DNA of 64,000 nt from Rhynochetos jubatus (Eukaryota; Chordata; Aves; Eurypygiformes; Rhynochetidae), in assembly GCA_027574665.1 (NCBI GenBank), contig CM050657.1:29077408-29141407 (forward strand), read 5' to 3'. The position numbers and the translations under genes were made by a program. Of this stretch, positions 35,962 to 49,627 are shown in pieces; position 1 is the first letter of the stretch, and every line of letters starts with the position of its first letter. The notes under the pieces were generated by a model. It ran no database searches, had not been told where the DNA came from, and saw nothing but the letters and a program-made list of their open reading frames with translations.

Positions 35962-38900
35962 CTGGAAATGAAAGAAATCCTTTGGTGACAAAGAGAAGTG
36001 ATGGCAACAACCCGCTGAGTTATGGTATGCTGTCAGAAACAGACCCAGAAAGCCTAGATAAGTTCTAAATTGTATTGCACCATGGCAGAAGTACAGAAGG
36101 TTAAATTTCTGAACTTGAACCTTTTTAATACAGGCACCACATTAAAAAAAAAAAAAAAAAATCAATCTTATTGCAAACAAGAAACAGATTCCACGTTGGA
36201 GGTTAGAGGAATTCTGCTGTGGAATTCAGCAGTATGAGGACACGGAAAGACTGAAGAAGGTGAGAGCAAAACTAATACATTTCAGTGAGGCCAGAATTTT
36301 ATTCTAGATCCTGTTCTAACAACCAGTATTAAGGACAGGTCATATGTATTTACCAAAAATAAATAACAGACAAGTACCTGCCGTTTGTATTTGGAAATGC
36401 AACCGCTGTGCACTGAACTGAGCTGTAGCTGTAGACAAAGCATTTCAAAAAATGAACTTGTAGTCTTTGATCCCCTGAGATCCCCGTGAGAAGGAACTTT
36501 AAATTATCAACAAGCTGCACACTATTTGCAACACTGAAAAAAATTAATGGCAGTTACAATGCCGTGTAAACACACTGATCTAGCAAATGTCGCAAGCAAC
36601 AGAATCCCATCAGCAGCGTGCTCCTCCAGGCACCCACCGGTGCTCAGAACCAGGCTGCACCTGCCTGTGCAGGGAACCGGGGTGGCTGCACCATTGTGAC
36701 CCCAGCGCGGGCACATCCAGGACTCCTTTAGGTGCCTTTGCACTGCACAGGCAACCTGTCACCCTTCTGATAGTGCTAAAAATGCAACTGGAAAGTGGAA
36801 AAATGAATCAAGTGGTCTGGCCACAATTACAGGAGCTTTACATAACAAAAAGGATCATGGGAAAATGAGGCAAGAAAGGATCAAGCCTGCTTTCCTTATG
36901 GACCTGATGCAGAGAAAATTTATGTAAGACTTATTTATGCAGTGATCTACACAAAGGATTTTTTTATCTCCTTCTGTACCATATTAAGCCTATATTCATT
37001 TAAGCTGTACACACTGGAAGGTGAGATTCAGAAAATTCACGTTTTGAGGATAATACTTGGACCAAAATTACCTTGACTTTCTTCCAAGATTTTTATGCAA
37101 CTTCCTGACTGTTCCAGAGAAAACAGCCAAGAATTTAATTGATCTAGAATTGTTGACAAAACTGAAATGGATGGCAGCATTATGATCTATAATGATGGAA
37201 ATTTAATTTTTCAAAGTACATTAGCTGTCAGTAATGCCCCACTAGACATGTTTCCATACATGAATGTCTGCTTTCTTCTATAGTTTCCTTTAATAAATAC
37301 AGACAGGCCACATTCACTCATCAGCCTCATGATGGATAAACCTGGTTTTCTGTAAATGAGATAAAACTCCAAGAATGGAATGAAGAAATCAAGTTATGGC
37401 ATCTTCCTAAATCAGAGGGGCCATGAATTCTCAATCACCTTTTTTCTCCATCAGTCTCAAGGGATAAAGGAAACAGAGCTTTTTCACTGATATAGATGAT
37501 GATGAACATTCTCCAATGATTTAAGTCAAACTTTGCCCTTTCTGACAGGTAGAGGACGGACGGCTTGTTGCACATGGTGGAAGAGTACAAAACCTGTTCT
37601 CTTGTGTAGGTCAGGGCTGACATGTGTCCTTAATGAGAAAACGATGAGGAAAGCCCACAGCCCATGTGCTTGTTGTTTGTGGCCTGGCTGAGCCCTCTAG
37701 CTGGCAGACCGCATGGCTTTGATCAGGCGGTTCAGAAGCCAGTCCCGGCTCGTAACACTAAACAGAGTTAACACAAACCTTGGAGGTCTCAAAACAGAAT
37801 TGTTAAATGGGAAATCTTAGTTCAGTGAGCGTGTAGCTAGTAGGATTGCACAAGGACCTCATGCTATTTTATTGTTTAATAGATGACAAAAGAAAACATA
37901 AAACAATTACCAATACAATCTGCAAGAGACAATGATTCAAGGGATAATAAATAATGAAAAGATGCAGGTCTCTGCTACAGAGCATACTGGATCAATTAAT
38001 AGGCTCTTTGCAACAAAAGCACATACAAACAAATGAAAAAGGATTTCTTCCAGTGCAACCAAATACAAGATTATTCATCTAACAAAGAGTGTACACCGGG
38101 TGAGGAGATCTCAGTCCTGGGAAGCGCTGAGTCTGGAAACAGACTGGAGGGACAGGATGGATAATCAGTTTAACATTAGCTTTGATGCCATACTGTGTCT
38201 GCTGAACAATTATGTGCTTGGGTTGGTAAACAGTGTACCTGTAGGACTAGGGAAATTCTATGGCCTCTACATTTAGCACTGAACCATCCATCAGTGATGA
38301 CAGTGTTTCAATGCGTATGTCAGAAATACTTAACAGTGGGGCATAGGGATCATCACAAAGTCAGGTGGATGACATGAGAATGAGAAAACACATTTTGTAA
38401 CAAAACATCGAATAAGAGTAACCTGTGTAACTTGACAAAGAGAGATTGAGGCTTCCATGACAATTGTGGGGACACTATATATTCAACGTAGGAATTTTTG
38501 GTGCAGGCGGCTCCATGTGTCTGTATGTGTATGAGTGTGAGAGAGACTGCAAATTCCATGTCAGACATGGAACGGGGTGGCCTCTCCACTTCCTTAGAAG
38601 GACATTTCTAAAGTTGGCTAACCACAGAGAGTCATTAACCTCAACAATTCCACTCAAGTAGAAGACTTCTGAGAACACTGGACAGCTGAACCCCAAGGAA
38701 ACAGTACTCTCTGACTTCGGTGCAATAGGCTGAAATTCAGAGTTTTCCCAGAAGCAGAATAAAGAAACCACGTGTTGCTACTCTGTTCACAACTAGTAAC
38801 TGGTATAAGGAGTCCACAGATAAAGTTTAAAGGAGAAGGAAGAGAGAAAGACCAAAATTAGAAAAAAAAAAAGGCATACCCACAGGAGGAAGGGATTATT

Positions 38901-41900
38901 TTTGCTTCCACAGGAGAAGAATAATGAGAATGATTTCCTCTGCATTATTCAGTGAAAAGGCCATGCGTGCAAATGGTATTTTGTATTCCTTCATATAACT
39001 GAGCTGTAAACCTAGAGTTCCCACAAAGCTGAGACTCTGGCAGAGGAGCAAGCAATTGGCATGTACTGTAGGGATCAGAGTACTTGTGCAGGTGATCACA
39101 CTTTCCCAGAGAGGTAACTGACAATCTCATCACTGAAACATACATCAGGGAAGGGTAAGAAAGAAGCATGTGCTGAAGCACCTCACATTCAGGAAGCTTA
39201 GGACATTGCAGTCTAACACAGCCAACTCCAACACAGGAGCGTGGAGCATGTGCGGTGAGGCGTACCCTGCTCTGACAAGATGGCTTAATCAGAGTGTGAT
39301 GCACCAGACTCTTCAACCCACACACAGAACAAGAGTCAGCGCGTGAAAAATTAAAGAAACTACACTACAAGTAGTGCATGAAGTCTGCTGCCAACGATAC
39401 CTAGACATGCAAAAAATTCAGGGTGGATGCTCTTCTAAAGTGAACAATCAAGGTTGTTTCAACAACAGATCCTGGTTCATATTCACTGAAGTCTTATGGC
39501 TGCAGCAGCCAGTGGTCAACTATTTCATTACAGTGTTCTCTTCTGGCTTTAACACGTATAAACTTTAACATAACAGGAGTATTTTTTTACTCTCTGCATA
39601 ATGGATACTAAAAAGAGCTGTGCTTCACCTTGTTAGAAAACTAGTTGTGATCTGCCAATCCTAAGAACACTCAGTGGAAGCAGACACTTATTAGTAATGA
39701 TCCTTGAGCACATGCATTTTCCCTTACAGCAAGTACCTCGATAGGAAAGATCAAATTGTAAAAAACGGTCAAGAAAAAGACGTGCTGAGAAACAAGAACA
39801 CATACTTTTAAAATAATCTACTGAACATGCAACAGGCATCCACACTCCCTGGACACCCACTGACTTTAACATAAACCTTACATTTACAGAAAATTATCTA
39901 CTCACTTTTCCTTAGGCTTCCATTTTTGAGAATTACTAATAAGTTTAGGTGTCTAACTGAGAAAGTGAATGATTGTCAGAAAATGCTGAGAATCTCTTAT
40001 TTGAAAGTAGGTCTCTTAAGTACAGCACTTCTGAAAATTCAAACCTTGGTATTTTTAATATGCAGATTTAAGAGTTTGTACAAAAATCATTATAAAAGTT
40101 GTGCTCCTCTGCCTGGATTGAAATGACCAAGGTAATGGTTTATACCTTCCTGAAATCAAAATGAACACAATAATCTTCACACTGAACCTCTCTAAATTAC
40201 CTGGCTTGGCAGATCTATCTTGGATCTTTCTAAGGCATCTATTCTGAGAGGCACAGAGAATTATTTGGAATGAAAACACTTATTTTCATTTGCATTAAGT
40301 GGAAACACCTTTCCCCAGACAGAGAAGCTCTTTATTGACAGGTTCCAATGATGTAATTTTTAACTGCATAATATGGACCTGAAAAAATCATCATGAATAT
40401 ATCTCAGTCTAAGAACTTCTTCGGAGGCTGCCTAACCCTGATGAAAACTTGTTTTTCTAAACATCTGCCTTCCGTAATAAACAGACATCCCATTCAGAGA
40501 ATCCAGACAGTAGCAATAAAGACCTGAACTAGCCCAGCTTTCAAGATTTGAAAGGTTTCATACAGGAAATCTTTTACCATTTCCATTACCTGCCAGTGAA
40601 ACTGTAAAAGGCAGGGAAAATTCAGATTAAAAAGATCCTGCCTTGCTGGTACTTTTCCCTGGTACCCTTAGATAGAAAGCTGCCAAATTTGCTTTAAGAA
40701 ATAAATAAGAAAATGCAGGTGTTTCACACTGTTCCTCAGGAGACCAATTCCAGTCCCTGGGGAAGTGCAAAATACCACTTCAGCAAGCAGTAACTGAACA
40801 GGACTGACATGTTCAGCACCGCTGCAGTAGTAGGAGGGAGGTGTTTAATTTGAAAGATTAACAGTCATTTTGCACCTTGCTCTCCACCCTTGGAGTTGTG
40901 TGATACATAACAGTAGACATGCAGAAGGCCAAATAATAAAAAACTAGAAAGCTTTTTATGGGCCATAAAGCAACTTCCTTCTCTCCCAAGACACTACTAA
41001 AGCAAAAAGGAATTCTCAGGGTGTGAATGGTGTGGAGATGCTGAGCTCCTACTGGAACAGTTGTAAGGCTAAGTGGCAAAGGAGACTTCAAGGGAAGACT
41101 TAAAAAACACTGATTTTATTGGTATGCTAAATCAACTCTTTCTTTTTAAAACATTTACTGACTAACATATTTTGACAATGGACAAATGTTTTATTGTAAA
41201 CCTGGTTGGAACAGTTTAAAGAGCTACTGCTCAAAGCTCTGATGTGATTAACTGAGTCTGTGGGAACTCATCCATTTCAGACAACTTGATGATTTCAGTG
41301 GTGGTTAACCTATTTAATTTGCACTGAAACAGAACTGGAGTATTTGGAAAATTAATTACCAGCAATCACCAACGAGCATGGATGCATTTCTCCGTGTCAA
41401 TACACAGGAACATGTCTTCCTCCTTTCTTTAAAAATCATTTTAATGGTAACATATATAAACACTCGTGTTGAAATTTGAAGTGATCTTAACAAATTAAGC
41501 AATGGGAAAAAGAAACAACAAAAATGAAAGGTTTACCCTATTAAGACAGATGTCAAATACAGAAGAAACAACGCTGGCAAGGAAGCAAAATGGCACAAAG
41601 GATCTTAGGGTGAGGAAAAGGTCTAACAGGTCACAAAATTAAATCATCAGTCACTACTTTAATGCAAATTAAAAAAAAAAAACCAAAAGGCAAGAAGGTT
41701 TCATTTTCAGATGTATGAACAGGAACACCATAAACAAGGTACAGGAGGTGATTACTTAGTCCATTTGGTACAGGGGAATCTTCAGCTGGAGAACTATCAC
41801 CAGTTTTGGGGACCACCTTCAAAAAAAGAGAAGGGCAATCTGTAGTCTGTCCCAGGGAGACAATAAAGAAGGTCACATGATCCAGGAGAAGATACTGAAA

Positions 41901-42766
41901 GAATGGATTAGTTTTGTCTAGGGAAGAAAAAGGTTGGTTTACTTTGTTTGCTTTTATTATAAAAAAAGGGGTGGGGATGGACATGACATCTGATGTACAT
42001 CATTACTATAAAGGAAATGGTGATAAATACATCTTCATGACAACCTGAAGAGCAGTGAGAAAGAAGTGGCCTAGTTGATAGGAAAGAAAATCTAGGCTGG
42101 ATTTTAGGAAAGTCCTTTCTAACTCTGTCCAGTTCCTCTGAAGGTTTTTAACCACAATTGCTGGCAAGGAGCTAGGTATAAGAAATGCTGTACCAGTGCA
42201 ATGGCTTACACTTGGGCTCTTGAATCCCTTCCAGTCCTACTTTTGTATTAGTCTAACACCCAATGTCCTGGCTTACAAGTCCTCCATTAAAACTAAAAGC
42301 CAAAGAATTATTATCTAGGAAACCAAGTAAGAAAGATCTTAATTTCGAGGCAAACAGGAGCACAAAAATGAATGATTTGGAGTCTCCTTAAATAATCTGT
42401 TAAATTAGTCACAAAAATCAACATGCCTTTGCTATCTAATCAAACTACTCGGGCGTATCAATTAAAGAGTATATACATCCCAAACCGAAGATCTGACAGG
42501 CTAAGAACTCTGCATCTGTCCCTCTTCACGAGTTACACCAAATAAATTCAGAGCAACTCCCGCTGTTTTCAAGGAGTTGTGCTGGAATATCACTCTTCAG
42601 ATGCGAACAGAATAGCATCAGAAAAGAACAACGAGCACTGCCAGTGATCCCATCTTTTCACAGTGAAGCAGCCCATTCTCTGTCAGCAGCAGTTAGATGC
42701 ACTATGTGTAGACTGAAATTATGTATTGTTACAGACTTCTTTTAAACTACCATCCCCAGAACAAAC
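35962..42766 (-). other. DNER: DNER last intron (no gene seen)
   Basis: This 6.8-kb intron separates the transmembrane exon from the terminal exon. It holds an A18 run at 36144-36161 and a small GC-richer patch near 36.59-36.75 kb. Open reading frames of 60-126 codons occur on both strands, but none resembles a known protein or is flanked by splice sites in a convincing frame. Confidence 0.85.
36144..36161. repeat. A18 homopolymer
   Basis: Eighteen consecutive A residues lie in the last DNER intron. The run is not preceded by a recognisable retroposed body. Confidence 0.9.
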
Positions 42767-43013
42767 CTGGCATGTCGGATGGAAGCAATAGCACTACTGA
42801 ATTCACTGTCAATGCTTCTACAGTTGTAAAATTCTTCATAGGCTGGCCTGGAAGAGCCTTGATATTCAATGCGGCTGATGCGACATATTCCCACGATCAG
42901 AATGATCAGCATCAGGACAAACGCCACACAGAGAGCCCCAATGATGATGTAGAGGGAGTGACGAGGCATGTTTGTTAGACTCTCTGCCATATGCCCAGAC
43001 TTCCACTGCAGAT
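42767..43013 (-). CDS. DNER: DNER coding exon with transmembrane helix and sorting motif
   Basis: This 247-bp exon is phase 1 at its start and phase 2 at its end. It encodes LQWKSGHMAESLTNMPRHS, then a transmembrane helix of about 23 residues beginning LYIIIGALCVAF, then a basic stop-transfer CRISR. The cytoplasmic segment contains PAYEEFYNC; the YEEF tyrosine motif is reported in mouse to direct DNER to dendrites through the AP-1 adaptor. The acceptor is TTGGCAG and the donor is AG|GTTTGT. This is the most conserved segment of the gene and differs from human at only a few positions, as I recall. Confidence 0.97.
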
Positions 43014-46000
43014 CTGCCAATAACAAATAAAAGGTTATCATTAATTAGTAATTTATCCTTCTTGCTAGATAGAATTCTTTTATGATATCCACTTTCAGTA
43101 TTTTAGTGGAGACTTCTGAAGCTAGAGGCATGTGTCCTTTGAACCTTTCCAGGCTCTGTTATGGATATGTCAACCATGCCTAACACACAACAAATTTGAA
43201 TAGCACTATCTTGATCCTTCCCCCATCTCTTTTGCAGATTTTTAAGGTAATACAGAAACACTTACCTAGTTTGATCCCCTGTATAACACAAGTCACGGAA
43301 GTCATCTGGTTATTCTTGTGTTATGTTGTAATATCCTAAATGCTCTCTAAATTCAGGCAGGTTTTATGTAAAAACTTCTAGTAATCCACCAATTCTCTGC
43401 GCAGTTTATTCTACTAGTTAGTGAACCCTTCTACTAAAACGTGTAATTTAATAGGTATTAAACATACTTGGGTTTTGCTTTGAAACACAGGTTTTTGTTA
43501 TGCCTACCTCCACCAGACTGCAGAGACTTCAAACCCAGCATTTCAAGGACAAAAAGGGCATCTCACTAGGTGCTACAGTACTGACTGAGCCTACTAGAGT
43601 CTCCTCTCAAGCATAATTTCCCTGAGAGCTCTCAGAGCTGACCTTAAAGTCCATTGGGAAGACGTTTCTTGAATTTATGTGTTCCAGACCTTCTTTATAA
43701 ATATCCTTGATGCTCAAACTATTGTCTACCAGTGCCAAAAAGATTATCTATCAATTGCCTATGTCCTCAGATCTGGTTTATCTCATATGGGTTAGAGTAT
43801 TAATAATTAACCTGTACTTACCTCTGGGATCCAGTTTTGGCAGTCTTTTAAGCCTATGGTGTCACAAATTATTCTAAATCAGGAACGGACTTGAATCATT
43901 TTGACTGCAGAAATCTGACGCTCTGCAAAAGTTGTTTCTAGCAAGTGACTGTTCCTTTTGCTCTGGTTTAGAAACTCCCTTTACTCAATCACAAAGAGCC
44001 TGGGAACAAGGCTATCAAGCCTTGCTTTGGAATTTAAGGTATTCTTAGAAGCCACCTCCTGAGAATGTTGATGATGGCAGGTAACAGGTTTGAGAACCTG
44101 AGCTGAAATCACAAGTTTAGTGACACCTTTGTATATAATCTCCATTTAAGGGAGAAATGCAGGGGAGTGTATAAGTAGAGAAAAAGAAAATCCATTTTAG
44201 AGGAAGGTAGGAAGAAAGCCTGAAGCTTCACCTGCGCAGAGTCTGAAGAAATGGTTGATCTACTTTTACAGACAAAGATTGTCCTGGAGCACCTCTGAGC
44301 CTGGGCTTGCTTAGACTCTGCCTGCAAATGTGAGCTGATTTTACAGGACTGCATGTTCATGTTATCTTCTTCAGAAATCAGTAAACTTCAGATCAGCCTG
44401 AATCATTCCGTGATTTAATGTTTCTAAAGGGCTGTTACTGCAATTTGCCCAGCTGGGATATGAGGGAGAGAATACAGCTGTGCTCTGTGCAGTTTGGGAT
44501 GGGTTTCTATTTCTGTTCTGCAGTACATCCACCACACACGGTGATTCCTGTCAGGCTGTCAACTAGGCCAAGTTCACACCTAATGTGTGCACATGTATGG
44601 AAAGACAGTTCTGATTTAGAATCCGTGTCTCCCATCTCTGGATGATAAGGATGATAGAAAGTTCCTCCTGTCCTCTTTACCAGATAAAATATGGAGAATA
44701 ACAGCTTATACCGAAGAACAGAAAGAACATATGACAGCTCAAAATCACAGTATTCTCAGTCGTCATAGTAATTTTCATAAAATTAATTAAGAATTAGATT
44801 TCAAGTTGCACCACACAGTCTGTACTAGAAATTTTTCATAATGCTAGTTTTCAAGTTACCACATAGCTTGGCTTACCTTGGTAACTACATTCATAATTAC
44901 AAAAGTGGCAAAGCTAATGATATTAGCAAATAACCCGCAGAAATTAGAGAATTCATATGAGATATTTTGTAAGCATTTTAGCAGTGAATGCTCCATTAAC
45001 TTTTTAGGCAAATGCATTTCATTTTGAAAGGAAAAATATGCTCTTTATAATTAAGATCAATTTAATCCTATTTAATTGGGATTGCTAGCACTGGTAAAGA
45101 CTGTAAGATGACATAATAAATATTACAGTTCATCCAGGCAACATACATCTATCTTTTGTCTAGTTTGTTGTACATGCAGCACTTGAAAATTAAAGAGTAT
45201 GAGCACAATCTGACTCGAAGATAACCCTGAAATCCTGTTAGGGTAAGTCACTTCAAGCAGGTAAAACAGCTGGTGAAAAAATGAGAAATTATTAACAGCA
45301 AACAGAGAGTTGTTCTACAAAAAAGCCTAAGTACCAACAGCCTCCTTCACGGCTGGTAACAGAAAAATCACCGAAGATAAAATGTGTTTCAGTCAAATGA
45401 CTCCTGAATACCAGGTCGTTCACCTCCCGAAAAGTCTCAAGCCTCGCTTCATCATGTCTTTTTCTAGCATTCAGAGGATGGTCCAATACAAAGGAAGCCA
45501 GTATGCAGTGTTTGAATTTAATTTCCAACACATTATTAACCATTATGCACAAATTGCTGAAACAATGGTGTGTGACAAGGAGATATGGAAAGATGAACAG
45601 AAGCAGATTTACTAATAGATTCAATCTTGAGAGCTGAGCAGAAATCCACTGCACTGTTGAGTCAACTCCAGCGAGATCAGATGTGCTGTACCTGTATACA
45701 AAAGAGCTGGATATGGCCTTTCTATTTCTAGATACAATCAGAATTGAATTTACATCAGCTGGTCAAGTCGCAGCTCAGGGAGACAGCGCAAAGACCTTCC
45801 CATTGATACATAGTTCTGTAGAAAAAAAAAATCTGCAGATCAAAATGCTTTCAAATCCTTTCTGCAAAGTGATTTCTGCAAAACGCAATCCCTCTCTATT
45901 TGCATAATCCTTTATACATCTTTTAAAACCCAAGTGCTTTAGGAAAGCTTCCACAGCTTTGTGTATAAGCCACTGCATTGGTTAGAGAGGCTGCATATCC

Positions 46001-48293
46001 ATACTTGGATCTGACTATTGGGAAGTATCACGGTGTCCCGTAACACCTGATCGTTTGACTTTGATGATGTGTCAAAGTGACTTTAAGAGCAAGGGAACAC
46101 CAGACATTTGCTAATGTCAAGCTTACATTAAGCTATTGATAACTCTTAAATTTTAAGCTTACTTGTTCTTCAAAAATGTATCTTTATGTGACTATGCAAA
46201 GATTTTTTTTTCCTGTTTTCATATCTTCAAGACCAATCCAAACCAGAACTTCATAATAATAAAATAGGGGATATAAAAAATGCAGTTTATGACATATATA
46301 CCCACTCTATCTAAAATCTAGCTATCCTGATTTTCTGATAAAAAGCACAGTAATTTCAACATCATCAGTTGAGAACAATTGCCATGAACAATACCATATG
46401 ATTTATTCTCAAATATTGAGATGTAAAGAAAATGTGCAATATTTCTGGTTAAGAATCAGCCTTGCAGTGTCATCCGTGCCAGTTAACACCCTGCCTCCTG
46501 TCACAGCAGCCCCAAGATAAAAGAACAAATCAGTCAGTAAAACGCTTAAAACAGCAACAACAAAGTGCCGTTGATTCTTCCCATCGTTTTAACTTGCACA
46601 GTTCCCTTTGGCACCTATTCTCTCCATAATGTAATAGAAATGTAGTTGCTTCTGTATCAAGGCACTCCAGGAAGTGCGTTTCCAGGATGATTATTGCTTT
46701 CTCCAAGAACCACACTCATCTGCCTGTCAACCCACTGCTTATTAGCTGAGGCAAACAGAACTAAGCTGCCTTGCTGATCAGCTTGGACATGCATGTTTCA
46801 GGTATCGTAACAACAGCTTGGTCAGTGAAAACTCATCTGAGCATCTTTTCGCATGAACACTGTGGTATCCAGACAGCACACAACTCTGGTCCCAACACCA
46901 CAATGGTTCGGTACCACACAGGGAAGCGTGTTGCTAGTCACAGAGACAACAGATTTTGTTGGCAGTGCCGTCACCATCTCTGGACTAGCTAGCAGTGCTC
47001 TTCTGCAGTCCTAGCTTTCAACAGAAAGCACCGAAATGGAACCCTAAACCAACAATTACAGGGAGAGTTGATCATAAAGCTGCCAATATAAAACTTGTAT
47101 CAGTCCAGGTGTGAGCAGAGTTGTCTTCTGGGTTAAAGTAAGGACTAACATCAAGACTAGAAATAAACTTAAAAAGTAGTCAATAGGTTTAAGTAGTGTT
47201 TCAGTAAAAGAGAGTAAAAAATAGAAGCTTCATATGTTCCTTGTGTAAATGAGATACAGAAAACAATTTTTATTCCAGCCTTTGTGTAGATCTTTTGTCA
47301 TGAATGTACAATAGGAGATTGCTGATTCCCTTCTGCTTATTTTTTAATCTAGCACCTATCCCTGCACCATTAGCTGTGATAAGTGGAGTAAATCCCCTCA
47401 CACAAATTTGTGTGTTTGTATAATATCTTGAGAGGATCTATGACCACAGTATCTGAGCATTCAAGCAGTTAAACACACAGCTAAACCCACTAGCGAAGAC
47501 AACATCTGTAGCTCAAAAGCAAGACATGAGGGAAACACAAAGCAGGTCCATGAGCAGCAGAACTGATGAAGCATAATTTCTAACTATTCCACAGTTTTAC
47601 TTCATAGTCTCTTCCTCTCATGGACCCCCTGCTTGTCCATGAAGCTGACACTGAAGCTTTTTCTCTGTACTAACTGAGGTCACACTGAAGCTGTTCCTTC
47701 ACTAGATCCACCAGTGGAACCTCTCTAAGTCCTACTAAATGCTTAGGAAATATTTTGATTTGGAGACCTTTAACTTTCTAACAAATTTGGTTGAAATCGG
47801 CCAATGGTTGGATAAGTTTTACCTGAAAGACTTGGTAAATGCATGCACATACAAGTCACAGAATAATTACACAGGACTTGTTTCCTTAGGTAAGTAAGTT
47901 AAAAATTGTTTTGCTGAAACATTACTACAACTGCAGGTACTCAGAAGTCAATCCAAGCCTGTTAGGACCGTGCTTATAGCACTGTGGAATACCCAGGGTA
48001 AGTATGGAGGCAAGTTCTGAAGCATAACTGCAATTAGAGTGCAGAATGCTTTGTGCCCAGCTCTGAGATAGCATCTCTGACAATCTGGTCCAGCACATCC
48101 CAATGTAGGCCCAGAAATGGAATTTTCTAACTTTCGTAGTCGCTTTTGAAACGTTGTGGCCTATAATAAAATGCACTTAACAGAACTTTGCTAATTTACA
48201 GATGATTCAGGATATTTGTGCACAGAAGTATTTAGAGACAAATATAAATGTCTTTATTATAATGTATAATTTTTAGAAAACTACAAAACTTAC
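43014..48293 (-). other. DNER: DNER intron between the last EGF exon and the transmembrane exon
   Basis: The intron is about 5.3 kb and AT-rich, with donor GTAAGT and acceptor TTGGCAG. It contains only chance open frames (largest 120 codons at 45654-45292, minus), with no domain or splice support. No repeat copy was recognised. Confidence 0.85.
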
Positions 48294-48425
48294 GTATTTC
48301 GCAGTTTGCACCCACCCATCCATGTGGACAATGGCAGGTGTAACCACCAGGCTGATCTATGCAAGTTCCAGCGTGGTGACACGGGTTGCTGTCACAGTCA
48401 TTTACATCAATTTCACATTCTTCAC
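48294..48425 (-). CDS. DNER: DNER coding exon, last calcium-binding-type EGF module
   Basis: This 132-bp exon encodes 44 codons and is phase 1 on both sides. It starts with [10 protein letters not shown] and ends WVGANCEI. The acceptor is GATATAAG and the donor is a strong C|GTAAGT. The D-V-N-D start and [12 protein letters not shown] (beta-hydroxylation consensus) indicate a calcium-binding EGF. CDSNPC fits the O-glucose consensus and CHHAGTC the O-fucose consensus. Human DNER reads [14 protein letters not shown] here, from memory. The terminal C joins AT of the next exon to make His, giving the E-I-H-L-Q-W join known from mammals. Confidence 0.96.
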
Positions 48426-49513
48426 CTTATATCAGAAAAAAACAAAAGAAAACAAAACTTCTACATAGTGGGTGTCTCATGTAGCAGGTGCATCATCAGT
48501 CATTTAATATTTTTCTAGATGCAAGACACTTTATAGATCAATAGCATCTTTTTTCTCAGAACATCAAAAGTATTCTCTAACTGTTCCATGAAATCAGTCT
48601 CGCGTAGCCTCCAAGAAGGAAATATTATCCCCATTCAACCAGGCAAAAACAAAGTCTGAAGGCTGTGACTTGACTAACCTCACCCAGATTACACGTGTCT
48701 TACTTCTTTAAACATTCCATCCCAAGAAAATGCAGTACAACAATTTATTATGTGTGTGCTGAAGTGCTATACGATAATGTAGATCGCCTCTGAGAAACAG
48801 CCGCCGTACAAAAGAAAGATGTCTTTTCCAAAGAATGCTCTTTAATTAACACTTATCAAAAAGCACTATTTGACCTATAAAACAGCTGTGAATGGATTTA
48901 TCTGTTACTATCACATTGGATATTATTTTACACATCTAACAGAGCATCAGACTGTAAATTATCCTGACAAAAGATATTTGGATTGCACCAATCATGTCAG
49001 TTTAAATACAAGGTGAAAGGATTAAATGGGCTGCTTACCATACTCTGAAAGTGTAAATTGATTCATTAGAAGCACTTTAGGACTTTTAGCAATTGCGTAT
49101 TAAGGTAATGGAATGAGTTATTTCTTCAGCTTGCAGTAACTAAGGTCAATGTTCAAACATTTTCCAGTTTCAACAGTGTCCAATTAGTATATTGGCTTGC
49201 CTGGAAGCTTTCAAAATGTTATTTTTAAAACACGGTCTAGTCTCAAGCAGTACGGTCACAAGGCACGTTAAATAGCTGTTAGCTTAGTGAATTCTCTGTA
49301 GTAAGAGGGTTTTATTGCTGTAAGACTTTTTAAGTTCAAAGCAGTTGCAAGTAAGACCAAGAACTTCTCATTCTTGCAAGACTGATTACAGTTCAGCAAA
49401 GTCCAAATTATTTTTTTTCCTTGAAGAGACACAGTCTTACTTGCTATTTGTCCTCTTTTGGACACAGGCATCACTGACAACTAGACGTTCTGCGTTAGCT
49501 ACAGATTACTTGC
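48426..49513 (-). other. DNER: DNER GC-AG intron
   Basis: This intron of 1,088 bases runs from donor GCAAGT to acceptor GATATAAG. It is the shortest intron in the window. It is AT-rich and I see nothing else in it. Confidence 0.9.
49512..49513 (-). promoter_or_regulatory. DNER: Non-canonical GC splice donor of a DNER intron
   Basis: On the minus strand the exon-intron border reads ACAG|GCAAGT. Known GC donors usually keep a strong AG|GCAAGT context, as here. The only nearby GT is four bases downstream (GCAA|GTAATC); using it would add four bases and break the frame with the next exon, which begins GTGAAGAATG after a good acceptor. Confidence 0.9.
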
Positions 49514-49627
49514 CTGTATATCCAGGTGCACAAATACATGTAGCATTCAGACCTTCGCTGTCACAAGTACCACCATTCTGACAGTTGATGTTAACACAAG
49601 GATCTTTGTATAATTCACAGTGCCTTC
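49514..49627 (-). CDS. DNER: DNER coding exon, EGF module, followed by a GC donor
   Basis: This 114-bp exon encodes 38 codons and is phase 1 on both sides. It reads RHCELYKDPC, then CQNGGTCDSEG, then NATCICAPGYTG. The acceptor is CCTTTTCAG. The exon ends ACAG and the intron begins GCAAGT, a GC-AG intron with an otherwise strong consensus. The phase requires this cut, because the next exon supplies GT GAA GAA and so completes the Gly codon and the conserved TGEEC-like sequence. The CQNGGTC motif fits the O-fucose consensus. NAT is a potential N-glycosylation sequon; human has NGT at this place as I recall. Confidence 0.95.

Noticed and set aside
49508-49513. GT four bases beyond the GC donor as the real splice site
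   Set aside because: It would add four bases to the exon and shift the frame of the next DNER exon, whose sequence fits only the GC cut.
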